DNA of 64,000 nucleotides from Shewanella colwelliana ATCC 39565 (GTDB taxonomy: Bacteria > Pseudomonadota > Gammaproteobacteria > Enterobacterales > Shewanellaceae), in NCBI RefSeq assembly GCF_000518705.1, contig NZ_JAEC01000023.1, positions 1 through 64,000 on the forward strand, read 5' to 3'. Positions 26,110 through 37,112 of this stretch are shown in pieces. The position numbers and the translations under genes are program-made. Below the pieces are notes generated by a model. The model had not been told where the DNA came from, searched no databases, and saw only the letters and a program-made list of their open reading frames with translations. Within the stretch, counting starts at the first letter, position 1. Every line of letters begins with the position of its first letter.

Positions 26110-28752
26110 ATGACTGATCTGGCTTCATCTATAACACCAATTAATATTGAAGACGAATTAAAGAATTCATATTTAGATTACGCCATGAGTGTAATCGTTG
26201 GCCGAGCTCTACCTGATGTAAGAGACGGGCTAAAACCGGTTCACCGTCGCGTATTATTCGCGATGAACGAACTTAAGAACGATTGGAACAAACCATACAA
26301 AAAGTCGGCACGTGTTGTCGGTGATGTGATCGGTAAATATCACCCACACGGTGATACGGCGGTTTATGACACTATCGTTCGTATGGCGCAGCCATTTTCG
26401 CTACGTTACACCCTAGTTGACGGCCAAGGTAACTTTGGTTCTGTTGATGGTGACTCTGCAGCGGCGATGCGTTATACCGAAATTCGTATGCAGAAATTGG
26501 CCCATTCGCTTTTAGCCGATTTAGAGAAAGAAACCGTTGATTTTGTACCTAACTATGACGGTACAGAATTTATTCCAGCAGTATTGCCAACGCGCGTACC
26601 AAACCTATTAATTAATGGGTCATCGGGTATTGCTGTCGGTATGGCCACCAATATTCCTCCGCATAACTTGACTGAAGTAGTACAAGGCTGTTTAGCACTG
26701 ATTGAAGAGCCAAGTCTATCTATCGAACAGTTGATGGAATATATCCCAGGCCCTGACTTCCCAACGGCTGCAAGTATTAATGGTCGTAAAGGCATTATCG
26801 ATGCTTATATGACTGGCCGTGGCCGCGCCGTGATGCGCGCTAAAGCCGAAGTAGAAACCGAAGACAATGGCCGTGAGCGTATTATTGTTCACGAAATCCC
26901 GTATCAAGTTAACAAAGCGCGTTTAATTGAAAAGATTGCCGAGCTTGTTAAAGATAAAAAGATTGAAGGCATCAGTGGCCTGCGCGATGAGTCTGATAAA
27001 GACGGTATGCGCATCGTTATCGAAATTAAGCGTGGCGAAGTGGGTGAGGTTGTACTTAACAACCTATACGCACAAACACAGATGCAGTGCTCGTTTGGTA
27101 TAAACATGGTGGCATTGACCAATGGTCAGCCGAAACTGTTTAACCTCAAAGAGATGCTAGAGTGCTTTATTCTTCACCGTCGTGAAGTGGTTACTCGCCG
27201 GACAGTATTTGAACTACGTAAGGCTCGAGAGCGTGCTCATATCCTTGAGTCACTGGCGATTGCCTTAGCTAATATCGACCCTATTATCGCGTTGATTAAA
27301 GCATCGCCAACCCCTGCTGATGCAAAAGTGCAACTCGTTGCTCAAGGCTGGGATTTAGGTAATGTACAAGGCATGCTTGAAAAAGCAGGTGATGATGCAG
27401 CGCGTCCAGAATGGTTAGAACCTGAGTTTGGTATCCGCGACGGCAAATATTACCTGACTGAGCAACAAGCTCAGGCAATTCTTGAGCTACGCCTGCATCG
27501 TCTAACGGGTCTAGAGCATGAAAAGATCCTTGCCGAGTATGAAGAGTTACTTATCTTAATCGCTGGTTTGCTATTGATCCTTCGTAGCCCAGAACGCTTA
27601 ATGGAAGTGATTAAAGAAGAGCTTGAAGAGATTTTAGAGCAGTATGGTGATAGTCGTCGTACCGTGATTAACGCTAACGAAATTGATATGAGTCTTGAAG
27701 ACCTTATTAATGAAGAAGATGTTGTTGTCACGCTATCTCACTTAGGGTATGCCAAGTATCAACCACTTTCTGATTACCAAGCGCAGCGCCGTGGTGGTAA
27801 AGGTAAAGCTGCAACTAAAGTGAAAGATGAGGATTTCGTCGAAAAACTATTAGTTGCCAATACCCACGACACCATCTTGTGCTTCTCTGACTTCGGTAAG
27901 CTGTATTGGTTGAAGGTTTATCAATTGCCGCTAGCTAGCCGTACGGCTCGTGGTCGTCCAATTATTAACTTATTGCCGCTGTCTGAAGGCGAGCGCATTA
28001 CTGCCATCTTGCCTGTTCGTGAATACGACGCAGACAAGTATGTCATCATGGCAACGTCTCACGGTACAGTGAAGAAGACCTCTCTGGAGCAATACTCTCG
28101 CCCACGTGCTAACGGTATTATTGCGGTTAACCTTAAAGATGGCGACCAGCTAATCGGTGTCGATATCACTAATGGTGATAACGAAGTAATGCTGTTCTCT
28201 AATGAAGGTAAAGTCGTTCGCTTTAGCGAAGATCAAGTTCGTGGCATGGGTCGTACAGCGACTGGTGTACGCGGTATCAAGCTTGAAGATGGTCAAACCG
28301 TAGTATCGTTAATCGTACCGAAGAACGACGGCCCTATCTTAACCGTGACAGAAAACGGTTATGGTAAGCGTACTGCGCTAGGTGAATATCCAGCCAAGAG
28401 CCGTGCAACCAAAGGTGTGGTGTCAATTAAAGTTAGCGAGCGTAACGGTGCTGTAGTTGGCGCGGTGCAAGTGCTAGAGAACGACGAGATCATGCTGATC
28501 AGTGATAAAGGCACTTTAGTCCGTACACCAGCAACAGGCGTATCATCGATTGGTCGTAACACACAAGGTGTCACGATTATCCGTACAGGTGATGATGAAA
28601 GTGTTGTTGGCCTGCAGCGTATTGACGAAATCCAAGATGAGATCGAACTTGACGAAGAGGGTAATCCTATCATCGTTGATGCCGAAGCTATTGAGGGTGA
28701 AGTTGAGCAAACACCAGGTGAAGCGCCAGAGGCTGAAGAGCCTAACGAATAA
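26110..28752 (+). CDS. gyrA: DNA gyrase subunit A
   Basis: GyrA is the breakage-reunion subunit of gyrase, which introduces negative supercoils with GyrB. The start at 26110 follows AAGGGA and gives the usual N-terminus MTDLASSI, 880 aa. The winged-helix and tower domains contain catalytic Tyr122 in MRYTEIRM. The quinolone-determining region reads [10 protein letters not shown], so residue 83 is Thr and 87 is Asp. The C-terminal beta-pinwheel starts near 530 and includes the GyrA box QRRGGKG. An acidic tail follows ([18 protein letters not shown]...). Confidence 0.97.
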   Translation: MTDLASSITPINIEDELKNSYLDYAMSVIVGRALPDVRDGLKPVHRRVLFAMNELKNDWNKPYKKSARVVGDVIGKYHPHGDTAVYDTIVRMAQPFSLRYTLVDGQGNFGSVDGDSAAAMRYTEIRMQKLAHSLLADLEKETVDFVPNYDGTEFIPAVLPTRVPNLLINGSSGIAVGMATNIPPHNLTEVVQGCLALIEEPSLSIEQLMEYIPGPDFPTAASINGRKGIIDAYMTGRGRAVMRAKAEVETEDNGRERIIVHEIPYQVNKARLIEKIAELVKDKKIEGISGLRDESDKDGMRIVIEIKRGEVGEVVLNNLYAQTQMQCSFGINMVALTNGQPKLFNLKEMLECFILHRREVVTRRTVFELRKARERAHILESLAIALANIDPIIALIKASPTPADAKVQLVAQGWDLGNVQGMLEKAGDDAARPEWLEPEFGIRDGKYYLTEQQAQAILELRLHRLTGLEHEKILAEYEELLILIAGLLLILRSPERLMEVIKEELEEILEQYGDSRRTVINANEIDMSLEDLINEEDVVVTLSHLGYAKYQPLSDYQAQRRGGKGKAATKVKDEDFVEKLLVANTHDTILCFSDFGKLYWLKVYQLPLASRTARGRPIINLLPLSEGERITAILPVREYDADKYVIMATSHGTVKKTSLEQYSRPRANGIIAVNLKDGDQLIGVDITNGDNEVMLFSNEGKVVRFSEDQVRGMGRTATGVRGIKLEDGQTVVSLIVPKNDGPILTVTENGYGKRTALGEYPAKSRATKGVVSIKVSERNGAVVGAVQVLENDEIMLISDKGTLVRTPATGVSSIGRNTQGVTIIRTGDDESVVGLQRIDEIQDEIELDEEGNPIIVDAEAIEGEVEQTPGEAPEAEEPNE

Positions 28753-28769
28753 CGGTTAAACAATTTAAC

Positions 28770-28798
28770 GGGCGTCCATTTGGACGCTCGTTTTGTTT
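28770..28798 (+). terminator. Rho-independent terminator after gyrA
   Basis: The stem GCGTCCA / TGGACGC with loop TT is followed by TCGTTTTGTTT. Confidence 0.75.
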
Positions 28799-28897
28799 CT
28801 GCAAGCAAAAAACGTAAACAGATAATTCTTATAATAATGCCAGTGGCAACAACTATTGTATCAACGCAATTGACCCTAAGCGTCAAAGGAGAAGTAA

Positions 28898-29989
28898 GTG
28901 AGCGCGACATATAATTTCTGTGCGGGGCCTGCAATGTTACCCGCTGAGGTAATGCAAAAGGCACAAAAGGAGTTATTAGATTGGAATGGCCAAGGTGTCT
29001 CAGTGATGGAGGTCAGCCATCGAAGTAAAGAGTTTATAGCGCTAACAGAGGAAGCAGAAGCGGATATCCGAGAGCTGATGGCAATCCCAGCTAACTACCA
29101 TGTACTGTTTATGCATGGTGGTGGACGGGGTCAATTTGCTGCTGTTGTGAATAATTTTTTAGGTAGCAAAGGAAAAGCTCTATATCTTGTTGATGGCAGC
29201 TGGTCTTCAGCGGCTGTCGACGAGGCGGTAAAACTCGCCGGAAAAGAACAGATAGACATCCTTAATATTGTAAATAAAGATAATAATATCAATAGTATTT
29301 CTTTACCTGATCTATCTGCTATAGACCAAGATTATCGCTATGTTCATTACTGTCCAAACGAAACCGTTGATGGTATCGAAATTTTTGAAGAGTTAAATGC
29401 TCCTTGGCCCATCGTTGCCGATATGTCGTCGAATATTATGTCGCGTAAAATTGATGTCAGCCGCTATGGATTAATCTATGCGGGAGCACAAAAGAATATT
29501 GGTCCATCAGGCTTAAGTATCGTCATCATAAAAGATGATTTACTTGCGCTGCCACAACAGCCACAAGCATCAATCATGGATTATCGATTGGCAGTTAAAC
29601 ATGATTCGATGTACAACACGCCGCCGACATTTGCATGGTACCTTGCTGCTGAAGTGTTCAAGTGGTTAAAATCCAATGGCGGCGTGGCTGCAATGGAGGC
29701 GATTAATCAACAAAAAGCACAACTACTCTATGCATTTATCGACAGTTGTGACTTTTACGAAAGTCGAGTTGCTAACGCTAACCGCTCACAAATGAATGTC
29801 ACCTTTTATCTCAAAGATGAGTCACTTAACGAGCAGTTTATTCGCCAGGCGAAGGAGGCAGGCTTAGTCGCACTAAAGGGGCATAGAAGTGTTGGCGGTA
29901 TGCGAGCCAGTATTTATAACGCGATGCCAATTGAAGGGGTTGAAGCGTTAGTTAACTTTATGAAACAGTTTGCTCAGCGCAACGCCTAG
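28898..29989 (+). CDS. serC: Phosphoserine aminotransferase
   Basis: SerC is a PLP enzyme that makes phosphoserine for serine synthesis and 4-phosphohydroxythreonine for vitamin B6. Motifs are [11 protein letters not shown] at the N-terminus, [30 protein letters not shown] and the PLP-lysine segment [12 protein letters not shown]. The start is GTG, preceded by AAGGAGAAG. Length 363 aa matches E. coli (362). It lies downstream of gyrA behind a terminator, with a TATAAT-like -10 at 28830-28835, and a strong hairpin follows it. aroA lies further on but is separated by other genes. Confidence 0.95.
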   Translation: MSATYNFCAGPAMLPAEVMQKAQKELLDWNGQGVSVMEVSHRSKEFIALTEEAEADIRELMAIPANYHVLFMHGGGRGQFAAVVNNFLGSKGKALYLVDGSWSSAAVDEAVKLAGKEQIDILNIVNKDNNINSISLPDLSAIDQDYRYVHYCPNETVDGIEIFEELNAPWPIVADMSSNIMSRKIDVSRYGLIYAGAQKNIGPSGLSIVIIKDDLLALPQQPQASIMDYRLAVKHDSMYNTPPTFAWYLAAEVFKWLKSNGGVAAMEAINQQKAQLLYAFIDSCDFYESRVANANRSQMNVTFYLKDESLNEQFIRQAKEAGLVALKGHRSVGGMRASIYNAMPIEGVEALVNFMKQFAQRNA

Positions 29990-30020
29990 CGTGATAACTG
30001 TCAGCTTTAGATAAGTAAAT

Positions 30021-30053
30021 AAATAGCGAATACCCTGAGTTATTCGCTATTTT
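30021..30053 (+). terminator. Terminator-like hairpin after serC
   Basis: A perfect 12-bp stem AAATAGCGAATA / TATTCGCTATTT surrounds an 8-nt loop and ends in TTT. Confidence 0.7.
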
Positions 30054-30149
30054 CATGCTTGCTCGACAGTTATTCATCGTTAGCGGGGTTATCCTTTTTG
30101 TTGCCTTGTCGAATTACAAATAATGACGATTTTGAAAAAGGGAGTATTA

Positions 30150-30365
30150 ATGCAAAAGCTGTTATTAATTCTAACTTTGTTACTACCACTCAGTGTATCG
30201 GCATACGGTGTTGACGTAGGGCTAAACAAAAAATCTTCGCCAAAAGAAGTGCCCATATCGCTAATTATGGAGTTTCATTTAGCGCATAAGACTGTATTAG
30301 ATGAGCATAGCCTCGACTTGGGTACAGGGGAAACCACGAAAGTCGCCAAAGCGATAGCGGCATAA
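30150..30365 (+). CDS. Small exported protein of unknown function
   Basis: I do not recognise this 71-aa product. It has a convincing signal peptide (MQKLLLILTLLLPLSVSA) and a short mature part with charged residues (NKKSSPKEVPIS). The frame runs from 30123, but GGGAG sits at the right distance before the ATG at 30150, and that start gives the signal peptide directly. It is 12 nt upstream of the next small gene, so the two probably form a pair. Confidence 0.6.
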   Translation: MQKLLLILTLLLPLSVSAYGVDVGLNKKSSPKEVPISLIMEFHLAHKTVLDEHSLDLGTGETTKVAKAIAA

Positions 30366-30377
30366 TCAGCGCTTATT

Positions 30378-30665
30378 GTGGATTACTTGGTTCCGATAGA
30401 GTCCTATATAGAGGGGCTTTCAGAGGCGGATACTCGGCATAAAATAGAGAGAGACTGTGATGCTATTCAGCATGATGCCTATCTTCAGGGACATCAACTA
30501 GGTTGGGGCGGTACAGGGGTGGTTACCGATGTCGCTCTAGCAAAACGAGACCATTTGCTAAATAGGCTAATCTATTATGTGGTGCGAGTGCACAAGGAAG
30601 ATGATACCCATTTTAACCTGGACGACTGGCTAGCCGTTTTGGGTATCGAAGTTTTTGATATTTAA
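30378..30665 (+). CDS. Small protein of unknown function
   Basis: This 95-aa, acidic, soluble-looking protein has no signal peptide and no recognised domain. It starts at GTG, shortly after the preceding small gene ends. Composition and codon use look genuine: a regular mix of charged and hydrophobic residues, such as DTRHKIERDCDAIQHDAY and LNRLIYYVVRVHKEDD. I cannot assign a function. Confidence 0.55.
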   Translation: MDYLVPIESYIEGLSEADTRHKIERDCDAIQHDAYLQGHQLGWGGTGVVTDVALAKRDHLLNRLIYYVVRVHKEDDTHFNLDDWLAVLGIEVFDI

Positions 30666-30794
30666 AATCCAATCCTGCTGATTATTTTCGCTATTCGTCT
30701 GATTTTTAATGTTTATTTGCATCGAAAAAGTCGCACGCAAATTTGCCGCGCGACTTTAGTTAACCCATAAATTGGGCCTACTTATAAATGGCTA

Positions 30795-31985
30795 TTACAG
30801 CACCTTGGCAATGGACTCTGCGAGATAATCCACATTACCTTCACCTATCCCTGCAATACTAATACGGCTTGAATCAACCATATAGATACTGTGATCATGT
30901 TGTAATTGTGCGACTTGTTGGGGAGTAATTCCTAAAAAAGAAAACATTCCTTTTTGCTCTGCAATAAAGCTAAAGTCGCGTGTGACACCTTTTTCTATCA
31001 ACTTATTCACCAACATAACTCGGTTACCGTTGATCCGATCCCGCATCTCTTTTAGCTCATCTAACCATTGTTGCTTAAGTTCACTTGATCCTAAAATAGT
31101 TTCGACAATTGCAGCACCATGAGCAGGTGGCATAGAGTAGATGCAACGCACCACATAAAGTAGCACCGAGAAAGCCACGTTAGCCGATTGACTATCACGA
31201 CCCAGGATAGAGCAGGCGCCGATGCGCTCGCGATATAGACCGAAGTTTTTCGAGCATGAGCTACATAAGATCATATTATCAACCTGAGCAGCCATTTGAC
31301 GCACACCGTAGGCGTCCTCATCTACGCCATCACCGAAACCTTGATACGCCATATCAATAAGTGGAGTAAACCCTTGTTGCTTGGTTAACTCAATCACTTT
31401 GTCCCATTGCTGTGTGGTCAAATCCATGCCGCTTGGGTTATGACAACATGCATGCAGTAGCACAACATCATCCTTACCCACTTGCGACAAAGCAGAGAGC
31501 ATTTCGTCAAATTTCAGCGTCTTATTGTCGTGATCATAGTAAGGGTAGGTTTTAACAGATAGGCCCGCCGCTTCAAACAGACCAGTGTGGTTTGCCCAAG
31601 TTGGATCGCTGACCCATACAACGGCGTTTGGATTAAGACGTTTGATAAAATCGGCAGCGACGCGCAGTGCCCCCGTTCCGCCGGGGGTAGATACTGTCCG
31701 TACTCGGTCAGCCAGCAGTGCAGGGTTATCTTGACCAAAAGCCAGCTCACCAAGCAGTTGGTTAAATGATGCTGATCCTGTCGGGCCTATGTAAACTTTT
31801 GTTTCCTCTGTGTCTATGCGATGCTGCTCTGCAATCTTCACACAGTGCAAAATAGGGGTGTGACCTTGCTCATCCTTATAAACACCGACACCGAGGTCGA
31901 CCTTATTAGCATGAGTATCTTCGCGATATTTGGTCATCAATCCAAGGATAGGATCGGCGGGCATAGGGGTAAGTGTTTCGAACAT
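30795..31985 (-). CDS. aspC: Aspartate/aromatic amino acid aminotransferase
   Basis: This class I PLP aminotransferase interconverts aspartate or aromatic amino acids with their 2-oxo acids. The PLP lysine lies in CSSCSKNFGLYRER, and the cofactor phosphate and substrate residues lie in HACCHNPSGMDLT and DMAYQGFGDG. The C-terminal Arg is in DSSRISIAGIGEGN. The frame extends to 32069, but GGAG lies before the ATG at 31985, giving 396 aa, the same as E. coli AspC. TyrB-type activity is possible, and sequence alone does not separate them. Confidence 0.88.
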   Translation of the reverse strand: MFETLTPMPADPILGLMTKYREDTHANKVDLGVGVYKDEQGHTPILHCVKIAEQHRIDTEETKVYIGPTGSASFNQLLGELAFGQDNPALLADRVRTVSTPGGTGALRVAADFIKRLNPNAVVWVSDPTWANHTGLFEAAGLSVKTYPYYDHDNKTLKFDEMLSALSQVGKDDVVLLHACCHNPSGMDLTTQQWDKVIELTKQQGFTPLIDMAYQGFGDGVDEDAYGVRQMAAQVDNMILCSSCSKNFGLYRERIGACSILGRDSQSANVAFSVLLYVVRCIYSMPPAHGAAIVETILGSSELKQQWLDELKEMRDRINGNRVMLVNKLIEKGVTRDFSFIAEQKGMFSFLGITPQQVAQLQHDHSIYMVDSSRISIAGIGEGNVDYLAESIAKVL

Positions 31986-32379
31986 AGCTCCAACAACCTT
32001 TTTATTAAGTTTATCGGCCTTTCTTGGCCTCGGGCGTGAAAACCTAGGATAAACCAGTTTGGCAGACAAATAACAGTGCTTGTGTTGATTTTACCCCGCA
32101 AGAGAAATGGAAAATATTTATGCCAGCGGTTAACAAATCGGCAAAATGGCTCAACTCTCACTAACAAAGCCACACCTTTTGACCTGTTAGGTAAGAAAAT
32201 TACTCATTAAGCCCTATTAATTGCAAAAAAGTGTTGAATAGTGAGCCACGATCAGTAACTTTATAACCACGAGGTTCAAAGTCTTTTTGAACAGGTCGCC
32301 ATTTTGTCGTGATGGTACAAACGTTAATGATAACCCGCATGGCCGTTAAGGCGTCATGCAATGATAAAAGAAGTGATTC
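31986..32379. other. Non-coding region between aspC and aroA
   Basis: The two divergent genes share 394 bp. It should hold both promoters. I find no clear operator, including no TyrR-type box, and no RNA gene. Confidence 0.4.
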
Positions 32380-33660
32380 ATGAAGCAACTACGACTCGAA
32401 CCCATCAGTAAAGTCCAAGGCACGATTAATATTCCCGGCTCTAAGAGTATTTCTAATCGCGTATTGTTATTAGCGACGTTAGCCAAAGGTAAGACTAAAC
32501 TGACTAACCTGCTTGATTCAGATGATATTCGCTACATGCTTGCATCACTCAAGCAACTGGGTGTGAACTATCGTCTCTCTGAAGATAAAACGATCTGTGA
32601 ACTCGACGGTATTGGCGGCGCGATGAACGCTTCTGATGCCCAAACGCTTTTTCTTGGTAACGCTGGCACCGCGATGCGTCCTTTATGCGCTGCATTAACC
32701 TTAGGAAGCGGTACGTTTACTTTAACGGGCGAACCTCGTATGGAAGAGCGCCCCATTGGCGACCTTGTTGACGCTCTGGCACAACTCGGTGCGGATGTAA
32801 CCTACCTGAAGAACCCTGGCTTTCCACCGTTGACCATTAACGCTACGGGCTTAAATGGCGGTGATGTAGAGATAGCGGGTGACCTATCCAGTCAATTCTT
32901 AACCGCCTTATTGATGGTTGCACCGCTTGCAAGAAGCACAGTAAATATCAAAATCAAAGGCGAACTCGTCTCTAAGCCATATATCGATATCACGATTGCA
33001 CTAATGGCACAGTTCGGTGTGGAGGTGAAAAACCACAACTATGAACGCTTCGAAATTCTCAGCGGACAAGCTTATGTCTCACCAGGAACCGTCTTAGTTG
33101 AAGGCGATGCATCATCAGCCTCATACTTTTTAGCGGCTGGCGCCATTAAGGGCGGAGAAGTTAAAGTAACCGGCGTTGGTCTTAAGAGCATTCAAGGCGA
33201 TGTAAAATTTGCCGATGTGTTAGCGAAAATGGGCGCCGAAATAGAGTGGGGGGATGACTATATTATCTCGCGGGTTGCACAACTCAAGGCGGTCGATTTA
33301 GACATGAACCATATTCCTGACGCTGCGATGACGATCGCAACAACCGCTTTATTTGCCCAAGGTACTACAACTTTGCGCAATATCTACAACTGGCGCATTA
33401 AAGAAACCGATAGACTTGCAGCAATGGCAACAGAGCTGCGTAAAGTCGGCGCCATCGTCGATGAGGGCCATGATTACATCAGTGTCACACCACCGATGGC
33501 TCCTAACACTGCCGATATCGACACTTATAACGATCATCGTATGGCCATGTGTTTCTCTATGCTGGCGTTTGCCGACTGTGGAATCACTATCAACGACCCT
33601 GACTGCACCTCAAAAACCTTTCCAAACTACTTTGAAAAATTTGCCGCGTTAGCCGTATAA
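32380..33660 (+). CDS. aroA: 5-enolpyruvylshikimate-3-phosphate synthase
   Basis: The enzyme adds enolpyruvyl from PEP to shikimate-3-phosphate in the chorismate pathway. Diagnostic blocks are the N-terminal [20 protein letters not shown], the [13 protein letters not shown] motif, [14 protein letters not shown] and the late [22 protein letters not shown]. The sequence matches class I (glyphosate-sensitive) enzymes, with Gly in the GNAGTA motif. Length 426 aa is normal (E. coli 427). The order serC ... aroA-cmk-rpsA is the usual gammaproteobacterial one. Confidence 0.96.
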   Translation: MKQLRLEPISKVQGTINIPGSKSISNRVLLLATLAKGKTKLTNLLDSDDIRYMLASLKQLGVNYRLSEDKTICELDGIGGAMNASDAQTLFLGNAGTAMRPLCAALTLGSGTFTLTGEPRMEERPIGDLVDALAQLGADVTYLKNPGFPPLTINATGLNGGDVEIAGDLSSQFLTALLMVAPLARSTVNIKIKGELVSKPYIDITIALMAQFGVEVKNHNYERFEILSGQAYVSPGTVLVEGDASSASYFLAAGAIKGGEVKVTGVGLKSIQGDVKFADVLAKMGAEIEWGDDYIISRVAQLKAVDLDMNHIPDAAMTIATTALFAQGTTTLRNIYNWRIKETDRLAAMATELRKVGAIVDEGHDYISVTPPMAPNTADIDTYNDHRMAMCFSMLAFADCGITINDPDCTSKTFPNYFEKFAALAV

Positions 33661-33673
33661 AATTGGTAAAGAG

Positions 33674-33709
33674 AATGAGAGGTTAAGTCTAATTGACCTC
33701 TCATTTATC
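33674..33709 (+). terminator. Hairpin after aroA
   Basis: The stem AATGAGAGGT / ACCTCTCATT with a 12-nt loop is followed by TATCT, not a full T-run. It is a weak terminator candidate. Confidence 0.45.
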
Positions 33710-33773
33710 TACAGAGTTTATACCTGCACCTGAATAATCTTAAGTTTTTACCGCTTTGTTATCAGATTTGGTT

Positions 33774-33787
33774 TATAATGCGCGCGC
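33774..33787 (+). promoter_or_regulatory. Probable cmk-rpsA promoter -10 with GC-rich discriminator
   Basis: A perfect TATAAT at 33774-33779 is followed directly by GCGCGCGC. I find no good -35 at 16-18 bp. The GC-rich stretch after the -10 is typical of promoters under stringent (ppGpp) control. Confidence 0.45.
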
Positions 33788-33849
33788 TCTTTTTTAGTGG
33801 ATGAATATCAAGATCTTTAGGGAAGATAGATTTTAATTTGGAGAATCAT

Positions 33850-34542
33850 ATGTCACAACGGGCTCCTATCGTCACCATTGACGGCCCAAGCGGTGCAGGT
33901 AAAGGTACCATTAGTCAGTTACTTGCAACTCGATTAGGGTGGAAACTGCTAGACAGCGGTGCCATATATCGCGTATTAGCGTTAGCCGCGATCCATCACA
34001 ATGTAGAACTCGACAACGAATCATCATTGGCCTTATTAGCCGCGCATTTAGATGTGCAATTCATCACGGCTAATGGAAATGGCATTAAAGTTGTTTTAGA
34101 AGGCGAAGACGTTTCCCATGACATCCGTAGTCAAGAATGCTCAAACGCTGCCTCTAAAGTAGCGGCTTTTCCTACGGTTAGAGAAGCATTACTTCGCCGT
34201 CAACGCGCGTTTGCAGAAGTGCCAGGGCTTATCGCTGATGGTCGTGATATGGGCACAGTGGTATTCCCAACAACGCCAGCTAAACTTTATTTAACGGCGA
34301 CTGCTGAGGAAAGGGCCCAAAGACGCTATAATCAGTTGCAGGACAAGGGCTTCGATGTTAATATCGACCGTCTTTTATCCGAGGTCATCGAACGAGATGA
34401 GCGCGATATGAATCGCCCCGTAGCACCTTTAGTTCCGGCTGAAGACGCACTCGTTATTGATACGACAACGATAGATATTGATGAAGTATTGGCACTTTGC
34501 CTTGCACACATCACCAAAAAATTACCTAACGTTAGTCTGTAA
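33850..34542 (+). CDS. cmk: Cytidylate kinase
   Basis: The enzyme phosphorylates CMP and dCMP to the diphosphates. The P-loop is [14 protein letters not shown] at the N-terminus. Further motifs are LLDSGAIYR for CMP binding, [11 protein letters not shown], and the lid region [19 protein letters not shown] precedes the ATG at 33850. The upstream TTG frame at 33838 is less likely. Length 230 aa compares with 227 in E. coli. It is followed by rpsA after about 100 nt. Confidence 0.95.
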   Translation: MSQRAPIVTIDGPSGAGKGTISQLLATRLGWKLLDSGAIYRVLALAAIHHNVELDNESSLALLAAHLDVQFITANGNGIKVVLEGEDVSHDIRSQECSNAASKVAAFPTVREALLRRQRAFAEVPGLIADGRDMGTVVFPTTPAKLYLTATAEERAQRRYNQLQDKGFDVNIDRLLSEVIERDERDMNRPVAPLVPAEDALVIDTTTIDIDEVLALCLAHITKKLPNVSL

Positions 34543-34560
34543 AGGCTAGCGTTTTATCAT

Positions 34561-34641
34561 TTGTCGAATGGATGCGACAAATTATTAATCTGACTCCACG
34601 TCCAGGATGGTCCGTGGTTTATTAAAGAAAGTAACTTAAAC
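34561..34641 (+). promoter_or_regulatory. rpsA leader with two hairpins, possible S1 autoregulatory site
   Basis: Hairpin 1 is TTGTCG / CGACAA (34561-34580) and hairpin 2 is CCACG / CGTGG (34596-34617). They are separated by an A/T-rich single strand, and only a poor Shine-Dalgarno precedes the ATG. In E. coli the rpsA leader folds into hairpins without a good ribosome binding site and is repressed by free S1 protein. The same design is visible here. Confidence 0.55.
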
Positions 34642-36309
34642 ATGACTGAATCTTTTGCTGATCTATTTGAACAATCCCTTGAAACACTTGAGTTCCGTCC
34701 AGGTTCTATCGTTCGTGGTACTGTAGTATCAATCCAGAACGGTATGGTACTTGTTGACGCAGGTCTGAAGTCTGAAAGCCCAATCCCAGCTGAACAGTTC
34801 AAAAACGCTCAAGGCGCTCTTGAAATCGCAGTTGGTGACCAAGTTGACGTAGCCCTAGACTCTGTTGAAGATGGTTTCGGTGAGACTCAGCTTTCTCGTG
34901 AGAAAGCGAAGCGTCACGAAGCTTGGATCGTTCTAGAAAAAGCGTACGAAGATGCTGAAACTGTAATCGGTATCATCAATGGTAAGGTTAAAGGCGGTTT
35001 CACTGTTGAATTAAACGGTATTCGTGCATTCTTACCAGGTTCTCTAGTTGACGTTCGCCCAGTTCGCGATACTGCTCACCTAGAAAACAAAGAACTAGAA
35101 TTCAAAGTTATCAAGCTAGACCAGAAGCGTAACAACGTTGTTGTTTCTCGTCGTGCTGTTATCGAATCAGAAAGCAGTGCAGAGCGTGATGCTCTTCTTG
35201 AAAACCTTCAAGAAGGTCAAGCGGTTAAAGGTATCGTTAAGAACCTTACTGACTACGGTGCATTCGTAGATCTAGGTGGCGTTGACGGTCTTCTACATAT
35301 CACAGATATGGCTTGGAAGCGCGTTAAGCACCCATCTGAAATCGTAAATGTTGGTGATGAAATCAACGTTAAAGTACTTAAGTATGACCGTGAGCGCACT
35401 CGTGTTTCACTAGGTCTTAAGCAACTTGGCGAAGATCCATGGTTAGAAATCAGCAAGCGCTACCCAGAAAACACTAAGTTGACTGGTCGCGTAACTAACC
35501 TAACTGACTACGGTTGTTTCGTTGAAATTGAAGAAGGCGTAGAAGGTCTAGTACACGTTTCTGAAATGGATTGGACTAACAAGAACATCCACCCATCTAA
35601 GGTTGTTAACCTAGGTGATGAAGTTGAAGTTCTAGTTCTAGACATCGATGAAGAACGTCGTCGTATCTCTCTAGGTCTTAAGCAGTGTAAAGTTAACCCA
35701 TGGGATGACTTTGCAGAGCGTTTCCAGAAGGGCGACAAGGTTTCTGGTAAGATCAAGTCAATCACTGACTTCGGTATCTTCATCGGTCTTGACGGCGGCA
35801 TCGACGGTCTAGTTCACCTTTCTGATATCTCTTGGAACGGTACTGGCGAAGAAGCTGTATCTGACTATAAGAAAGGCGACGAGATCCATGCAGTTGTTCT
35901 TTCTGTTGACCCAGAGCGTGAGCGTATCAGCCTTGGTGTTAAGCAGACTGAAGATGATCCTTTCAATGCATACCTTGCAGATAAGAAGAAAGGTGCTATC
36001 GTAAACGGTACTGTAGTTGCTGTTGACGCGAAAGGCGTTACTATTGAGCTAGCTGAAACTGTAGAAGGTTACCTACGTGTAGCAGATATCTCACGTGAGC
36101 GCATTGAAGACGCGTCTACTGTATACTCAGTAGGTGACGCTGTTGAATCTAAGTTCATGGGTGTTGATCGCAAGAACCGTACTATCAGCCTATCTATCAA
36201 AGCGAAAGATGAAGCTGATGAGAAGGAAGCGATGGCTAACTTGAACAAGCAAGATGACGTTGCTATGAGCAGTGCCATGGCTGAAGCGTTCAAAGCAGCT
36301 CGTAAGTAA
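34642..36309 (+). CDS. rpsA: 30S ribosomal protein S1
   Basis: S1 binds mRNA and helps its docking on the 30S subunit. Six S1 (OB-fold) repeats are visible, with repeated signatures such as [45 protein letters not shown] and [23 protein letters not shown]. Length 555 aa compares with 557 in E. coli. Codon use is strongly biased (for example CGT, GGT, GTT and AAC), as expected for a highly expressed protein and unlike its neighbours. It lies between cmk and ihfB. Confidence 0.97.
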   Translation: MTESFADLFEQSLETLEFRPGSIVRGTVVSIQNGMVLVDAGLKSESPIPAEQFKNAQGALEIAVGDQVDVALDSVEDGFGETQLSREKAKRHEAWIVLEKAYEDAETVIGIINGKVKGGFTVELNGIRAFLPGSLVDVRPVRDTAHLENKELEFKVIKLDQKRNNVVVSRRAVIESESSAERDALLENLQEGQAVKGIVKNLTDYGAFVDLGGVDGLLHITDMAWKRVKHPSEIVNVGDEINVKVLKYDRERTRVSLGLKQLGEDPWLEISKRYPENTKLTGRVTNLTDYGCFVEIEEGVEGLVHVSEMDWTNKNIHPSKVVNLGDEVEVLVLDIDEERRRISLGLKQCKVNPWDDFAERFQKGDKVSGKIKSITDFGIFIGLDGGIDGLVHLSDISWNGTGEEAVSDYKKGDEIHAVVLSVDPERERISLGVKQTEDDPFNAYLADKKKGAIVNGTVVAVDAKGVTIELAETVEGYLRVADISRERIEDASTVYSVGDAVESKFMGVDRKNRTISLSIKAKDEADEKEAMANLNKQDDVAMSSAMAEAFKAARK

Positions 36310-36380
36310 ATCGCCTGAAGTTCGGGGATGTTTCATCCCCGTTAGGTGACTGTGTTTGGCTTGATTATAGAGGGTACAGG

Positions 36381-36668
36381 ATGACTAAATCCGAACTGAT
36401 CGAAAAACTTGCCACTAGGCAGTCGCAGCTGTCGGCAAAAGATGTAGAAGGTGCAATCAAAGAGATGTTGGAGCAGATGGCGACAACATTGGAAGGCGGT
36501 GATCGTATAGAGATCCGTGGTTTTGGTAGTTTTTCTCTACATTATCGTGCACCACGTACAGGTCGTAACCCAAAGACTGGCACATCAGTCGAATTGGAAG
36601 GCAAGTATGTACCGCACTTTAAGCCTGGCAAAGAACTGCGTGAGCGCGTTGATGCAATCAACTCGTAA
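36381..36668 (+). CDS. ihfB: Integration host factor beta subunit
   Basis: IhfB pairs with IhfA (not in this window) to bend DNA at specific sites. The 95-aa HU-fold protein has [11 protein letters not shown] at the N-terminus and the DNA-binding arm [29 protein letters not shown], with the minor-groove Pro. It starts 72 nt after rpsA and ends in a strong terminator, so cmk-rpsA-ihfB is probably one unit, as in E. coli. Confidence 0.96.
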   Translation: MTKSELIEKLATRQSQLSAKDVEGAIKEMLEQMATTLEGGDRIEIRGFGSFSLHYRAPRTGRNPKTGTSVELEGKYVPHFKPGKELRERVDAINS

Positions 36669-36681
36669 ATGACATTGTTTT

Positions 36682-36707
36682 AAAAGCCTCCGAAAGGAGG
36701 TTTTTTT
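36682..36707 (+). terminator. Rho-independent terminator after ihfB
   Basis: The stem CCTCC / GGAGG with a GAAA tetraloop has A residues before it and seven T residues after. Confidence 0.9.
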
Positions 36708-36790
36708 ATGTCTAAATTCTAGGTATAGCTAGCTAGTTAGCTAAAATTCTTAGATAATCAACCAACCACAACGCGTTTATGGAGTGTGAC

Positions 36791-37111
36791 GTGAAGTCAT
36801 TGATTGCGACCATACTTGTCGCTCTATTTTTTGTCCTAGCATTGGTCTTTGGTGCTCGCAATGAACAACTGGTAACCATCAGCTATTTTGTTGCACAAGG
36901 GGAGTATCGTCTTCCTGTCGTGTTAGGTGTGGTGTTTCTAGCTGGGTTTCTGGTTAGTTGGATTTTTGCTATGTATCACATTGCAAAGTTAAAGCTGGTA
37001 CTTCGTCAAGCTAATAAGCGTATAGAGCAATTTGAAGCTAAAAATCCAAGTTCGCTGGCCAGTGATAAGAAACAACTAAATGGCCCTGAGACTAAGGAAC
37101 TAAACGCTTAA
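36791..37111 (+). CDS. lapA: Lipopolysaccharide assembly protein A
   Basis: LapA is a small inner-membrane protein that acts with LapB in LPS homeostasis. It has two membrane segments (about 3-22 and 42-63) and a cytoplasmic coiled tail (LRQANKRIEQFEAK). The motif VTISYFVAQGEYRLPVVLGVVFLAGF matches E. coli LapA/YciS. The frame allows an ATG at 36779, but the GTG at 36791, with GGAG 6 nt upstream, gives the family's MKSL-type N-terminus, 106 aa. lapB follows with one base between them. Confidence 0.9.
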   Translation: MKSLIATILVALFFVLALVFGARNEQLVTISYFVAQGEYRLPVVLGVVFLAGFLVSWIFAMYHIAKLKLVLRQANKRIEQFEAKNPSSLASDKKQLNGPETKELNA

Positions 37112-37112
37112 T

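Noticed and set aside
28359..28964. Long antisense frame of 201 codons across the gyrA end and serC start
   Set aside because: It lies opposite well-conserved genes, is rich in Ser and Thr as a shadow of their codon use, and has no recognisable domain or ribosome binding site.
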